DNA of 64,000 bases from Flagellimonas allohymeniacidonis (GCF_004296335.1 NZ_SGIU01000002.1:1005882-1069881); one strand, 5' to 3'. Shown: positions 19,591 to 28,457, numbered from the stretch's first letter. Notes: generated from the letters alone by a model not told the origin. Translations and numbers: made by a program.

Positions 19591-20250
19591 TTCACTAATC
19601 CTTTCTATTCCTTCTTGAATATTGAATTTTTCCTTGGGCAAGAAGCCCTTGGTAATCAACACGATACCACAAATGACCAAAACAATCCCCAAACCTTTTT
19701 TAATGAGCACTATTCTCTCTTCCGTTAGATAGCGTCTGAGCTGTTTTGCCAACAGAATCTTTATTAAATCCGTCAAAAAATACACAAGAATCACGGTGCT
19801 AAAAAACACCAATATCCTGTTGGGATTGTTATCAAGACTTGGTCCAACAATTACCACTAGCCCCAACCAAAAAGCCAAAACTCCAATATTTATAAAATTG
19901 AGCAAAAACCCTTTTGCCATTAAGCCCAAGTACGTACCCTTTTTTACTTTTAAGCTTGCCTTCTTTTTGGTTTCCTTTTTTGCAAAAGTCACTATTCCAT
20001 AGACCAATAGAATCATTCCGCCAAAAACAAAAAGTCCGGGTTGGTTGCTCAGGTTTTCCAGTAGCTGAAAACTACTGAAATAGGCAATGATCAAGAAGAC
20101 AATATCCGCGATGATCACTCCGAGGTCAAAGCTAACCCCGGCTCTAAATCCCTTGGTGGCGCTTGTCTCTAAAAGCACAAAGAAAACTGGGCCTATTACA
20201 AAACTTAGTAAAAAGCCTAAAGGAATAGCCGTTTGTACATCTTCAAACAT
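19588..20250 (-). CDS. LysE family translocator
   Basis: A 220-residue integral membrane protein with about six hydrophobic segments. The N-terminal segment (IPLGFLLSFVIGPVFFVLLETSATKGFRAGV) is the LysE/RhtB signature, with GPVFF in place of the common GP.. turn and then the conserved T-x-G-x-R-A-G. Family members export amino acids or their derivatives across the inner membrane. Substrate cannot be told from sequence. A lysine-rich loop (KKETKKKASLKVKKG) separates the two halves. It lies 8 bases downstream of the GIN-domain gene on the same strand and may be co-transcribed with it. Confidence 0.85.
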   Translation of the reverse strand: MFEDVQTAIPLGFLLSFVIGPVFFVLLETSATKGFRAGVSFDLGVIIADIVFLIIAYFSSFQLLENLSNQPGLFVFGGMILLVYGIVTFAKKETKKKASLKVKKGTYLGLMAKGFLLNFINIGVLAFWLGLVVIVGPSLDNNPNRILVFFSTVILVYFLTDLIKILLAKQLRRYLTEERIVLIKKGLGIVLVICGIVLITKGFLPKEKFNIQEGIERISE

Positions 20251-20258
20251 ACTTAGGT

Positions 20259-20936
20259 TTACATTCGAATTATTTTGCCGCCAAACACCTTTTTTTCATC
20301 CATTTTGGCCGGATCTCCAAAAACTTTCACCTCACCTCCAGCTTTTACATTGGCTTGGACATATTCGGTTGCATAAATCTGAGCATTTCCACCCGCGTTG
20401 ACAGAAATAGTGGTGAACTCTGTTTTGAACTCCTTTCCATCATAACTTCCGCCAGTATTGATAATAATATCTTGGTTCTTAGAAAAGCCCCTGGTGTTTA
20501 CTTCTCCTCCCGTTACAGACTTTACCAACAGTTGTTCCACCTGACAATTTATCACCAATTCACCTCCTTCTTGAGCCTTTAGTTCAAGTATATCCTGCAC
20601 AAACGGCTCTTCGGCATAAATTCTGGCATCTTCGTTAACATCAATTACATTAAGTTCTTCTGTGTGGTATAAGTCTATAAAAGTTCGATACCCACTGAAA
20701 ATTTTATCAATTTCCATTCGTAGTTTTAGTGTTCCATTGGTATTTACAATGGCAACTTTCTTTGTGTTGGCTCCGGTAATCACCGCTTTGTTTTCGTTGG
20801 CCTTTATCAGATTAATAGATAAGCCATCAAAGCCCTTTACCTGGGTAAATTGTTGCAACTCTTGGGTCAACTTCTCGCTCTGCGGAAAAACCAAGTTGAT
20901 GCATAACATCAGGAAAATTATGCTTAGCGCTTTCAT
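20259..20936 (-). CDS. Secreted GIN-domain (DUF2807) protein
   Basis: A 225-residue protein with start chosen at the ATG at 20936, giving a clean signal peptide (MKALSIIFLMLCINLVFPQ); an upstream in-frame start would bury it. The mature chain is a right-handed beta-helix-like series (FDGLSINLIKANENKAVITG, GTLKLRM, ELVINCQVEQLLVKSVTGG, DIIINTGGSYDGKEF, TISVNAGGNAQIY, VKAGGEVKVFG), the pattern of the head-GIN/DUF2807 domain of Bacteroidota cell-envelope proteins. It probably acts in the periplasm or at the surface. Function is unknown. It sits between rnr and a LysE-like exporter on the same strand. Confidence 0.82.
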   Translation of the reverse strand: MKALSIIFLMLCINLVFPQSEKLTQELQQFTQVKGFDGLSINLIKANENKAVITGANTKKVAIVNTNGTLKLRMEIDKIFSGYRTFIDLYHTEELNVIDVNEDARIYAEEPFVQDILELKAQEGGELVINCQVEQLLVKSVTGGEVNTRGFSKNQDIIINTGGSYDGKEFKTEFTTISVNAGGNAQIYATEYVQANVKAGGEVKVFGDPAKMDEKKVFGGKIIRM

Positions 20937-20982
20937 TGGTTTAAAATTAACATCTATCTCAAACAAAAGTTATTCCAAATAA

Positions 20983-23166
20983 TCAGTCGTTCTTGCCAAT
21001 AAGTGAAAAATCCAAGTGTCTTTTGACCAAATCGGTGTCCTTTACCATTACCCAAACCTCATCCCCAAGCTGGTACATTCGTTTTCTTCGCTCTCCAATT
21101 ATTGCAAACTGTCTTTCGTCAAAAATATAATAGTCGTCCTTTATGTCGCGTATCCTTACCATACCTTCACACTTATTTTCGATTATTTCAACATAAATCC
21201 CCCATTCAGTCACTCCGGATATCACACCAAGAAACTCTTTGTCCTTGTGATTTTCCATAAACTTTATTTGCATATACTTCACTGAATCCCTTTCTGCGTT
21301 TGCGGCCAAAAGTTCCATGTCCGATGAATGCTTGCATTTTTCTTCGTAAACAATTTCCTTGGGCTGTTTGCCCCCGCCCAAATAATGTTGCAACAGACGG
21401 TGGACCATAACATCAGGGTAGCGCCTAATTGGGGAGGTGAAGTGTGTATAATATTCAAAACCCAGACCATAATGGCCTATGTTCTCGGTAGTATAAATAG
21501 CCTTACTCATACTGCGTATCGCCAAGGTATCCACTAAATTCTGTTCTTTCTTTCCCCGAACATCCTGCAGTAATTTATTTAAAGAACTGTTGAGGTTTTT
21601 CCGGTTTCTTAGATCAATACTGTGTCCAAACCTTGAAATGATACCACTTAAAGCCAATAATTTCTCCTCATCGGGCTCGTCATGTATACGATACACAAAG
21701 GTTTTCTTTTGCTTTCCAATAAATTCAGCTACTTTTTTATTGGCCAACAGCATAAACTCCTCAATTAATTTATTGGCATCTTTTGCTTCCTTGAAATAGA
21801 CACTTTCCGGTTCATTTTCCTCGGTTAGGTTGAACTTTACCTCTATTTTATCAAAGGATATCGCGCCAGAATCCATACGTTCTTGCCTCATAATCTTGGC
21901 AAGCCGATCAATACATAAAATAGCCTCAATTACCTCGTTAACAACTGTGTACGGTCCCTTTCTTATTGAAATTTTCTCTGGAATGTCTCCTTTACCCGTT
22001 TCTATTACATGTTGAGCTTCTTCGTATGCAAACCGTTCATTGGAATTAATTACTGTACGTCCAAACCATTGATTTATGATTTGGGCCTTTTCATTCATTT
22101 CAAAGATTGCAGAGAAGGTATATTTTTCTTCATTAGGACGAAGGGAGCAGGCGTTGTTTGAAAGTATTTCTGGCAGCATGGGCACTACGCGGTCTACCAA
22201 GTACACCGATGTTGCTCTTTCGTAGGCTTCGTCGTCTAAAATAGTGCCTGATTGGAGGTAATGTGAAACATCGGCGATATGAATCCCTATTTCAAAGTTT
22301 CCATTCTCCAAAATTTGAAAAGACAGTGCATCATCAAAATCCTTGGCGTCCTTGGGATCGATCGTAAAGGTAAGTACCTCCCTCATATCCCTTCTTTTTT
22401 TGATTTCTTCCGATTTTATCGACGTATCCATTTGATTGGCGTACTGCTCTATTTCGTGAGGAAATTCATAAGGCAGCCCGTAATCGGCCAAAATCGAATG
22501 GATTTCTGTATGATGCTCCCCTGGTTTGCCCAAAATCTGAACAATCTCCCCAAATGGTGAGTCGGCATCCTCTGGCCACAGGCCTATATCCACCAACACT
22601 TTGTCACCATCCTCGGCATTTTTCATCTTCTCCTTTGGAATAAAGATGTCGGTATACATTTTACCATCGGTGGGTCTTACAAAAGCAAAGGTCTTTTGCT
22701 TATCAACAATCCCTACAAAACTTGATTTTTTCCGCTCAAGTACTTTTGAAATCTCACCTTCTGGCTTCTTTCCATTCCGTTTTGGTTTTAAGAACACTTC
22801 CACCATATCACCATGAAATGCCTTGTTCAACCGGTTGAAGGGAACAAAGATATCCTCATCCAAATCTTCAACCACAACATAGGCGTTCCCAGTGGTGGTC
22901 ATATCAACTTTTCCCTCGAAATAGGTATTAAGCGAAGGTTTCTTCTGGAATTTGCCTCGTTCAACCTCCACAATTCGATCACCGGCTTTTAACTGGCCCA
23001 ATCGTTTGATTAAATCATTTCGGTCCCTTGTTTCAGTAATTCCAAGTTTAGCAGCAATCTGGCGATAGTTAAAACTTTTGGAAGGTTCTTTTTCGAGAAC
23101 CGTGAAAATGCCCTTGGTAATTTCGTTTTTACGTTGGCTTCTAGACCGCTTTTTCTTCTTAGACAT
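20983..23166 (-). CDS. rnr: Ribonuclease R
   Basis: A 727-residue 3'-5' exoribonuclease of the RNB family, of usual bacterial length, acting on structured RNA in the cytosol. Order of parts: a basic N-terminal tail (MSKKKKRSRSQRKNE), a winged-helix-like domain (~residues 25-75), cold-shock domains (~80-235), the RNB catalytic core containing DPKDAKDFDDAL with the metal-binding aspartates and IGIHIADVSHYL, the late motif HFTSPIRRYPDVMVHRLL, and a C-terminal S1 domain (FLGVISGVTEWGIYVEIIENKCEGMVRI). All expected catalytic elements are present. The 590-base AT-rich gap upstream must contain its promoter. Confidence 0.95.
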   Translation of the reverse strand: MSKKKKRSRSQRKNEITKGIFTVLEKEPSKSFNYRQIAAKLGITETRDRNDLIKRLGQLKAGDRIVEVERGKFQKKPSLNTYFEGKVDMTTTGNAYVVVEDLDEDIFVPFNRLNKAFHGDMVEVFLKPKRNGKKPEGEISKVLERKKSSFVGIVDKQKTFAFVRPTDGKMYTDIFIPKEKMKNAEDGDKVLVDIGLWPEDADSPFGEIVQILGKPGEHHTEIHSILADYGLPYEFPHEIEQYANQMDTSIKSEEIKKRRDMREVLTFTIDPKDAKDFDDALSFQILENGNFEIGIHIADVSHYLQSGTILDDEAYERATSVYLVDRVVPMLPEILSNNACSLRPNEEKYTFSAIFEMNEKAQIINQWFGRTVINSNERFAYEEAQHVIETGKGDIPEKISIRKGPYTVVNEVIEAILCIDRLAKIMRQERMDSGAISFDKIEVKFNLTEENEPESVYFKEAKDANKLIEEFMLLANKKVAEFIGKQKKTFVYRIHDEPDEEKLLALSGIISRFGHSIDLRNRKNLNSSLNKLLQDVRGKKEQNLVDTLAIRSMSKAIYTTENIGHYGLGFEYYTHFTSPIRRYPDVMVHRLLQHYLGGGKQPKEIVYEEKCKHSSDMELLAANAERDSVKYMQIKFMENHKDKEFLGVISGVTEWGIYVEIIENKCEGMVRIRDIKDDYYIFDERQFAIIGERRKRMYQLGDEVWVMVKDTDLVKRHLDFSLIGKND

Positions 23167-23754
23167 TTACCATCAAGTTTTTGGAAAAATACAAATTATA
23201 ATCCGTTGCAAAATCAACTCCATTTTAAGCTAGACAAAGAACATCTTTTATTAACATTATATATCATCATTTATTTTTTATTTCTAATTCTTATTTAAAA
23301 ATGGTGATAATGATAGTGTGTTGATTTATGGAATAATTTTTTGACGAATTATTTGCTTTCAACAGAGATTATTTTTTGTTCACATTTTATCATGTATTAA
23401 AAATTATCAAAATCAGATGATTAACCTTTTTCTTCACCATTTTTAATAAGTGTTTTCAACATCAATTTATTGAAAAGTAAAAAGTGATTTAATGTTAACT
23501 TTTACCCAATCACTTTTGAAAAAGTTGAAGTAACTATTTATTGAACCCAAAAGAAATATTCAATGGAATTACGTATTGGGATTATTTTGAAGAAAAACAA
23601 AATTTACTTTCGTTTAGTTTTCTTAAATGAGTTAACATTTTTACATTGATGTAATGCATTGGAATTAAGCACAATATGATTTATAGGGAAACACTTGTGA
23701 ACATTGGCAGATAAAAGAATCGTACCTTTACTTAACGATTAAATCAGGGCAATT
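23167..23754. other. AT-rich intergenic gap between rnr and rpiB
   Basis: About 590 bases without a credible coding frame, very AT-rich, with many T and A runs. It separates the divergent rnr and rpiB genes and must hold both promoters. One candidate for rpiB is listed separately. No tRNA-like fold, strong terminator or clear tandem repeat was seen; a small unannotated RNA cannot be excluded. Confidence 0.6.
23704..23730 (+). promoter_or_regulatory. Candidate promoter of rpiB
   Basis: A -33 TTG (23704-23706) lies 16 bases before TACCTTTA (23723-23730), which matches 7 of 8 positions of TAnnTTTG. The box ends 24 bases before the rpiB ATG. Spacing is one base short of the usual 17-19. Confidence 0.4.
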
Positions 23755-24192
23755 ATGAAAATATCCATAGGTAATGATCATGCGGGCACAGAGTATAAGT
23801 TGGCTATTATCGGCATGCTCAAATCAAAAGGAATTGAGATTATAAACCATGGAACCGATGGCTCCGATAGTGTGGACTATCCCGATTTTGTTCATCCGGT
23901 TGCTACGGATGTGGGAGATGGCAAAGCGGCAATGGGGATTGTTATTTGTGGAAGCGGCAATGGCGCCTCCATGACCATCAACAAACACTCAAAAATTCGG
24001 GGAGCGTTGTGTTGGAACAAAGAAATTGTAGCCTTGGCAAGGGAACATAATGATGCCAATATTCTGAGCCTTCCTGCTCGTTTTATCGCCTTACAGCAAG
24101 CTTTGGAGATGGTAGAGACATTTTTGAACACAAAATTTGATGGAGGTAGACATGAACGGAGAATAGAAAAGATACCATGTAGCGTAAAGTGA
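23755..24192 (+). CDS. rpiB: Ribose-5-phosphate isomerase B
   Basis: A 145-residue protein of normal RpiB length that interconverts ribose-5-phosphate and ribulose-5-phosphate in the pentose phosphate pathway. Motifs: N-terminal ISIGNDHAGTEYK (Asp8-His9 of the substrate site), HGTDGSDSVDYPDF, GIVICGSGNGASM with catalytic-base Cys65 and the phosphate-binding glycine loop, WNKEIVALAREHNDANIL, and the C-terminal GGRHERRI. The gene is 6 bases upstream of a CDF metal exporter on the same strand, so the two are probably co-transcribed. Confidence 0.93.
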   Translation: MKISIGNDHAGTEYKLAIIGMLKSKGIEIINHGTDGSDSVDYPDFVHPVATDVGDGKAAMGIVICGSGNGASMTINKHSKIRGALCWNKEIVALAREHNDANILSLPARFIALQQALEMVETFLNTKFDGGRHERRIEKIPCSVK

Positions 24193-24198
24193 AAAAGT

Positions 24199-25116
24199 AT
24201 GGGGCATAATCACCATCATGGCCACAATCATTCACATTCTGATTTAAAGGGAAGAAACCTTCTTATCTCCATTGTTCTTAATGTTGGAATTACCGCTGCC
24301 CAGGTGGTGGGAGGAATACTATCTGGGAGCTTGGCCTTACTTTCCGACGCCCTTCACAACTTTAGCGATGTACTTTCACTCATCATTAGTTTTTTAGCTA
24401 ATAAACTTTCCAAGAAACGGGCCAGTTCAAAAAAGACGTTTGGCTATAAAAGAGCTGAAATTTTAGCGGCCTTCATAAACGCCGCCACACTGATTGTTGT
24501 GGCAGTTGTGCTTATGATAGAGGCCACGAAACGATTCGTAGACCCCCAGGAGATAGGTTCTGATTTGGTTATTTGGCTGTCGCTTGTTGGAATTGTGGCC
24601 AACGGCTTTAGTGTGCTGTTACTTAAAAAGGACGCGAGTGAAAATATGAATATGAAATCCGCTTATCTTCATTTGTTAACAGACATGATGGCTTCCGTTG
24701 CGGTTTTCATAGGTGGATGGCTAATGAAATGGTATCAGATTTATTGGGTTGACGCCCTCCTTACCCTTCTCATCGGTATTTATCTGATTTATATGGGCTA
24801 TGATCTTCTAAAGGAATCGACCAAAGTACTGATGTTGTTCACGCCAAAATCGATTACGGTTAATGAGATAGTTGAATCAATTTGTACTATCGAACCCGTA
24901 AAAAATGTGCATCATGTTCATATATGGCAACTCAATGAGGATGAAATTCACATGGAGGCCCATATCGATTTTAAAGAAGACATCAAGCTTTCTGAATTTG
25001 ATGAAATATTAAATCGAATAGAGGAACATGTTTACCATAAACATGGTATCAACCACGTGAACATACAGCCAGAGTATGACAAATGTGACTCCAAAACCAT
25101 AATTGTACAGGATTGA
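24199..25116 (+). CDS. Cation diffusion facilitator (Zn2+/divalent metal exporter)
   Basis: A 305-residue inner-membrane antiporter of the CDF family (CzcD/ZitB type). It begins with a histidine-rich metal-binding tail (MGHNHHHGHNHSHSD), followed by about six membrane segments. The transport-site pairs are visible as LLSDALHNFSDV in helix 2 (H-x-x-x-D) and LHLLTDMMASV in helix 5 (also H-x-x-x-D); this HD/HD pattern usually goes with zinc. The cytoplasmic domain (VHHVHIWQLNEDEIHMEAHID) has the ferredoxin-like fold. It follows rpiB by 6 bases and its stop overlaps the next start by one base. Confidence 0.92.
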   Translation: MGHNHHHGHNHSHSDLKGRNLLISIVLNVGITAAQVVGGILSGSLALLSDALHNFSDVLSLIISFLANKLSKKRASSKKTFGYKRAEILAAFINAATLIVVAVVLMIEATKRFVDPQEIGSDLVIWLSLVGIVANGFSVLLLKKDASENMNMKSAYLHLLTDMMASVAVFIGGWLMKWYQIYWVDALLTLLIGIYLIYMGYDLLKESTKVLMLFTPKSITVNEIVESICTIEPVKNVHHVHIWQLNEDEIHMEAHIDFKEDIKLSEFDEILNRIEEHVYHKHGINHVNIQPEYDKCDSKTIIVQD

Positions 25117-25553
25117 TGAATATACTGGTAAAGACCTTCGCAGAATTGTCAAGGGACGAATTGTATGAACTGTTGCGACTTCGGTGCGAAGTTTTTGTGG
25201 TTGAACAAAATTGCCCTTATCAAGATTTGGATAACAAGGACCAGAAAGCACTCCATGTTTTAGGCCGAGACAAGAATGCTTTGGTGGCCTACACACGTAT
25301 TTTTGGTCCTGGAGATTATGCAGAAAACACTTCAATTGGAAGGGTGGTGGTCGCGCCCCATGGCAGGAAGCATGGATATGGCAAAAAAATCATGGAAGCT
25401 TCCCTAAATGAAGCACAGAAGAGGTTTCCAAAGTGCCCCGTTGAACTTTCCGCTCAAACCTATTTAATAAAATTCTACAATGATTTGGGTTTTTCGGCTA
25501 TAGGAGAAGAATATTTGGAAGATGGAATTCCACATATAAGAATGATCAAATAA
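25116..25553 (+). CDS. ElaA-type GNAT acetyltransferase
   Basis: A 145-residue protein. The ATG at 25116 shares one base with the upstream TGA (TGATG), implying translational coupling; an in-frame TTG one codon earlier is less likely. The ElaA signature is present: LYELLRLRCEVFVVEQNCPYQDLDNKD near the N-terminus, then the acetyl-CoA loop region VVVAPHGRKHGYGKKIMEASL (a variant of Q/R-x-x-G-x-G/A) and FYNDLGFSAIGEEYLEDGIPHI at the end. Substrate is unknown for the family. Its 3' end overlaps by 8 bases the converging putative restriction gene. Confidence 0.88.
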   Translation: MNILVKTFAELSRDELYELLRLRCEVFVVEQNCPYQDLDNKDQKALHVLGRDKNALVAYTRIFGPGDYAENTSIGRVVVAPHGRKHGYGKKIMEASLNEAQKRFPKCPVELSAQTYLIKFYNDLGFSAIGEEYLEDGIPHIRMIK

Positions 25554-26154
25554 GTCGTTTGGCCACTTCAATTTGATGGAGAAAGTCGAGGTACAAAACC
25601 AAATTGACAGGCTTTTCTTTCTTGTTTTTACTTGAAAAATAAACATAGCCTTCAAATTTTGGGTCTAAGGCTTCAAGATGCATTTTCCCATGGAAACCTA
25701 AATTAGGCAGAATTAGCTTCTTAAGCTTTTCGGCCGAGACCAGTTTCTTTTCCAAAGCGGTGATTAGCTTTTTTCGGTTTACAAAAGTGATATCACAGGA
25801 AGTGTATTGGCCGGGGTTATCTGAAAAAATACTGGTAACCAATGCATAAAACTCGGTCTTCTTCTCAGCATCAAAAAACCACCCCGGTTTTAGTTCACTA
25901 TTTTTTTCATAATAAAGCTCAAAAGCAAAAGTGGATAACCGCTCATTTACGTAGTCTAGCTGGGCTTTTTCATCGATAGGGTAAGAGCGCCCCCTTTTCT
26001 TATGTCGAAACATGATATCCACGCCTGCCAGTTGCTCTTTTTTGTCCAAGACCCGATTGAAAGTATATTGTTTCAAATGTTTGGTATAGTAAGAATCGAG
26101 GAGCTGAGAAAGGCGTTTTTCCTTCTCCAGATCTTTGCGAAAGCTACTTTTCAA
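25546..26154 (-). CDS. Putative PD-(D/E)XK endonuclease partnered with C5 methyltransferase
   Basis: A 202-residue protein I cannot assign to a named restriction family. It overlaps the end of the cytosine methyltransferase by 11 bases and has TTG as the only reasonable start (an in-frame TAG lies just before it), so it is probably translated by coupling. A candidate PD-(D/E)XK core is visible: LAGVDIMF (Asp46), then YPIDEKAQLDYV (Asp61-x-Lys63), with later ELKPGWFFDAEKKTEFYALV as the following beta-strand region. Position directly after an m5C methyltransferase suggests the cognate restriction enzyme. An accessory or mismatch-nicking (Vsr-like) role is possible, though size and motifs do not match Vsr. 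Confidence 0.6.
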   Translation of the reverse strand: MKSSFRKDLEKEKRLSQLLDSYYTKHLKQYTFNRVLDKKEQLAGVDIMFRHKKRGRSYPIDEKAQLDYVNERLSTFAFELYYEKNSELKPGWFFDAEKKTEFYALVTSIFSDNPGQYTSCDITFVNRKKLITALEKKLVSAEKLKKLILPNLGFHGKMHLEALDPKFEGYVYFSSKNKKEKPVNLVLYLDFLHQIEVAKRLI

Positions 26155-27379
26155 AATCTATGATTTTTTTAAAAAGTACTTTTCCCAATTTTTCTACAAT
26201 GCCGACCACCAAGGCATTGCCCATGAAAAAGGCACGCTTTGTATCGGATATTCCATCCAATTTGGTGTGGTTGTCGGGAAACATGTTAAGTCGTTCAAGC
26301 TCTAAGGGCGAAAGCCTTCGAAGCCCTTTAGGTGTGCTGACCACATGCTTGAATCGGGATGGGGATTTCCCGCCTTCGCCAGTAATAATGGTCCTTGAAG
26401 GTTGATCCAATGAATCTGGAAAAACCATGGCTCCTTCACTATAATTATAAGTAAATCCCGCTCTGGTTTTTCGAACTTCCTTTTTGCTTCCTTTTAAATA
26501 TTCCCATTTACCCAAGTCTTTTTCATCAATAAAAAGCTCAGGATTCACGGTGCCGTTTTCCAAAATCGCCTCTAAAAAAACAGGTCGCCCATCATACATA
26601 GGAGAGGTGGCAGAAGTAAAAATGTCCCCAGCAATACACAGGCCACTATTCAAAAATGGAGATAGAGCCTGGGACTTGTTGAACCCATCTGAGATTTGTA
26701 AGACATCTCTGGGTAATGGAAACGACTCAAGTTGGCCCACATTTGGTATTACTGGAAAGGCTTTAGCAAATCCACCATCGTCAAAAAGCCATTCTTGAGG
26801 AGAGGCTCCTTTGAGTTTTTCATGGATTTCTGACAATCTATGGTATCCCAGCAAAAAAACGCGCCTTCTTCTTTGGGGCATCCCGTAATCGGCCGCATTG
26901 ATAACGCGCCATTCTACGGCATAACCTAGGTCGGAGAGACTGCGGAGCATTATGGCAAAATCTCGCCCCCGTTGTTTGACCGGTGATTTTAAAAGGCGAT
27001 CTACATTTTCGAGGATTAAGTATTTGGGCTTCTGTTTCTTTTCAGAAAGAATGCGGTGTATAGACCACCACAGCACCCCTTTTTTGCCCAACAGCCCTTT
27101 TGAGTTTTTCAGAGAGGTTGCCACGGAATAGTCTTGGCATGGAAAACCCCCAACAAGAACATCATGGTCTGGAATGGTATCGGTAGGAACATCTTCAATA
27201 TTGATGTTAGAATGGTTATTGGACCCAAATCTTGCTTCATACACCATTGAGGCATGTTGGGTTTTCGTCGAAGGCTCCCATTGGTTGCTCCATACCACCT
27301 CGAAATTGCCATATTTTTCAAGTCCCAATCGAAAACCCCCAACTCCGGCAAAAAGCTCACACACCTTCAGTCGTTCCAT
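26144..27379 (-). CDS. DNA (cytosine-5-)-methyltransferase
   Basis: A 411-residue type II m5C methyltransferase. The start is placed at the ATG at 27379 (MERLKVCELFAGVGGFRLGL), directly before motif I; an in-frame TTG 10 codons earlier seems too early. Motifs in order: FAGVGG at 10-15 (S-adenosylmethionine binding), GGFPCQDYS with catalytic Cys81, ENVDRLL at 124-130, QRRRRVF near 169-175, a target-recognition region at ~190-330, then LRRLSPLELERLNMFP and GNALVV (motifs IX-X). The recognition sequence cannot be read. The downstream overlapping gene is a probable restriction partner. Confidence 0.93.
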   Translation of the reverse strand: MERLKVCELFAGVGGFRLGLEKYGNFEVVWSNQWEPSTKTQHASMVYEARFGSNNHSNINIEDVPTDTIPDHDVLVGGFPCQDYSVATSLKNSKGLLGKKGVLWWSIHRILSEKKQKPKYLILENVDRLLKSPVKQRGRDFAIMLRSLSDLGYAVEWRVINAADYGMPQRRRRVFLLGYHRLSEIHEKLKGASPQEWLFDDGGFAKAFPVIPNVGQLESFPLPRDVLQISDGFNKSQALSPFLNSGLCIAGDIFTSATSPMYDGRPVFLEAILENGTVNPELFIDEKDLGKWEYLKGSKKEVRKTRAGFTYNYSEGAMVFPDSLDQPSRTIITGEGGKSPSRFKHVVSTPKGLRRLSPLELERLNMFPDNHTKLDGISDTKRAFFMGNALVVGIVEKLGKVLFKKIIDFEK

Positions 27380-27430
27380 GCCTAAAAATAGAATTTGTTT
27401 TTGTAACACAAATTCCTGAGTTTGGAAAAC

Positions 27431-27474
27431 AAAGAAAACACCAAGGCCATTGGGTAAAATATTGACCTTGGTGT
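27431..27474 (-). terminator. Rho-independent terminator of the SMP-30-like gene
   Basis: A perfect nine-pair inverted repeat, ACACCAAGG at 27438-27446 and CCTTGGTGT at 27466-27474, with a 19-base loop. Read on the - strand the stem is followed by TTTTCTTT. It lies about 40 bases after the stop at 27515 and separates that gene from the methyltransferase. Confidence 0.65.
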
Positions 27475-27514
27475 GCGAGTTAAATCAGACTTTAAACATT
27501 ATGACAGAGTTTAA

Positions 27515-28378
27515 CTATTTTAGTTGAAGCGCGATCAATTCGTTGTCCAACATTTGTGGTACAAGAATTAGGTTTTCAGACTTATTGTAAAAGAAATCGG
27601 CAGAACCTGGCTTAAGTTCCTTCACCAACTGGCTTTTACCTTCACCATCAATGGAAATCAGCCCTCCAGAAATCCAGTCCGATACGAGGAAATAATCTTT
27701 AAAGGCTTCAAGGCCGTCCAAATTACCAGTTGGTTTTGATAACTCTGTTATTTGCTTGGTTTCAAGGTTGACCTTTAAAAGTTTACCGGGAATTTCTGTT
27801 CCAAAGGTCTCGGAATTGGTCACCACGCCCCAGGTGGAAACGAGGATAGAATCGTCAACAAGTTTAAGTCCATTTGGATAGTCTAAGGCTTCATTTTTCA
27901 ACCATAACTCGATTTGAGAATCCCTAATTCGATAAATTGAATTTCCACCAAAAGTATCGGTAACATAAACGGCACCATCAACTGCGATTTCAATATCATT
28001 TAGGAAAGTAGCCCCCTCGGCAGGAAACCGCTTCACAATCTTTCCCTCTTGGACATCCACTTGAATCACCTCGTCAATATCAGCGATAAAAAGTTGATTG
28101 TAATAAAGACCCAATCCCTTTGGGGCATTTAGTCCGCTAATCCATTTTTTTACAAGAATTTTGCCGTCTGAACTGAGAATGGAAATAAAACCTTGGCCAT
28201 TTTTCTCGGCAGGCTGTCCGGAAACATTGGATACATAATACTGCTTTGAGGTGTGATCATAAACCACAGACTCTGGAGCCTCCAACCCTTTTACCACCCA
28301 TTTTGTACCGAAATCCTGAGCTTGTATGTTGCCGATATACAATAGTGTCAACAACAAAAATGTCATTTTATACTTCAT
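27515..28378 (-). CDS. Secreted SMP-30/NHL-type beta-propeller protein
   Basis: A 287-residue protein. The start is put at the ATG at 28378, giving the signal peptide MKYKMTFLLLTLLYIGNIQA; the frame is open 11 codons further upstream. The mature protein is made of six-bladed propeller-like repeats: GLEAPESVVYDHTSKQYYVSN, GLNAPKGLGLYYNQLFIADI, FLNDIEIAVDGAVYVTDTFG, DYPNGLKLVDDSILVST and NLDGLEAFKDYFLVSDW. These are typical of SMP-30/gluconolactonase/NHL folds. Substrate or ligand is unknown and enzymatic activity is uncertain. It lies 76 bases downstream of a Crp/Fnr-type gene on the same strand, with a palindrome between them. Confidence 0.75.
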   Translation of the reverse strand: MKYKMTFLLLTLLYIGNIQAQDFGTKWVVKGLEAPESVVYDHTSKQYYVSNVSGQPAEKNGQGFISILSSDGKILVKKWISGLNAPKGLGLYYNQLFIADIDEVIQVDVQEGKIVKRFPAEGATFLNDIEIAVDGAVYVTDTFGGNSIYRIRDSQIELWLKNEALDYPNGLKLVDDSILVSTWGVVTNSETFGTEIPGKLLKVNLETKQITELSKPTGNLDGLEAFKDYFLVSDWISGGLISIDGEGKSQLVKELKPGSADFFYNKSENLILVPQMLDNELIALQLK

Positions 28379-28427
28379 CTTGTTTTTTATGCAAATTTCT
28401 TGGGAATACAAGACAAGGCATAGGAGC

Positions 28428-28457
28428 TAGCTCACTATTTTGATGTGAGCTACATCA
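28428..28457. promoter_or_regulatory. Overlapping palindromes upstream of SMP-30-like gene
   Basis: Two inverted repeats overlap: TAGCTCAC (28428-28435) with GTGAGCTA (28445-28452), and TGATGT (28441-28446) with ACATCA (28452-28457). They cover the last codons of the Crp/Fnr gene and lie 50-80 bases before the SMP-30-like start. The TGTGA/TCACA-like halves recall Crp/Fnr operators. A hairpin ending the regulator transcript is an alternative, but no T run follows. Confidence 0.35.

Noticed and set aside
25546-26154. The small protein as a Vsr mismatch endonuclease
   Set aside because: Length and motifs do not match Vsr; a PD-(D/E)XK-type core fits better.
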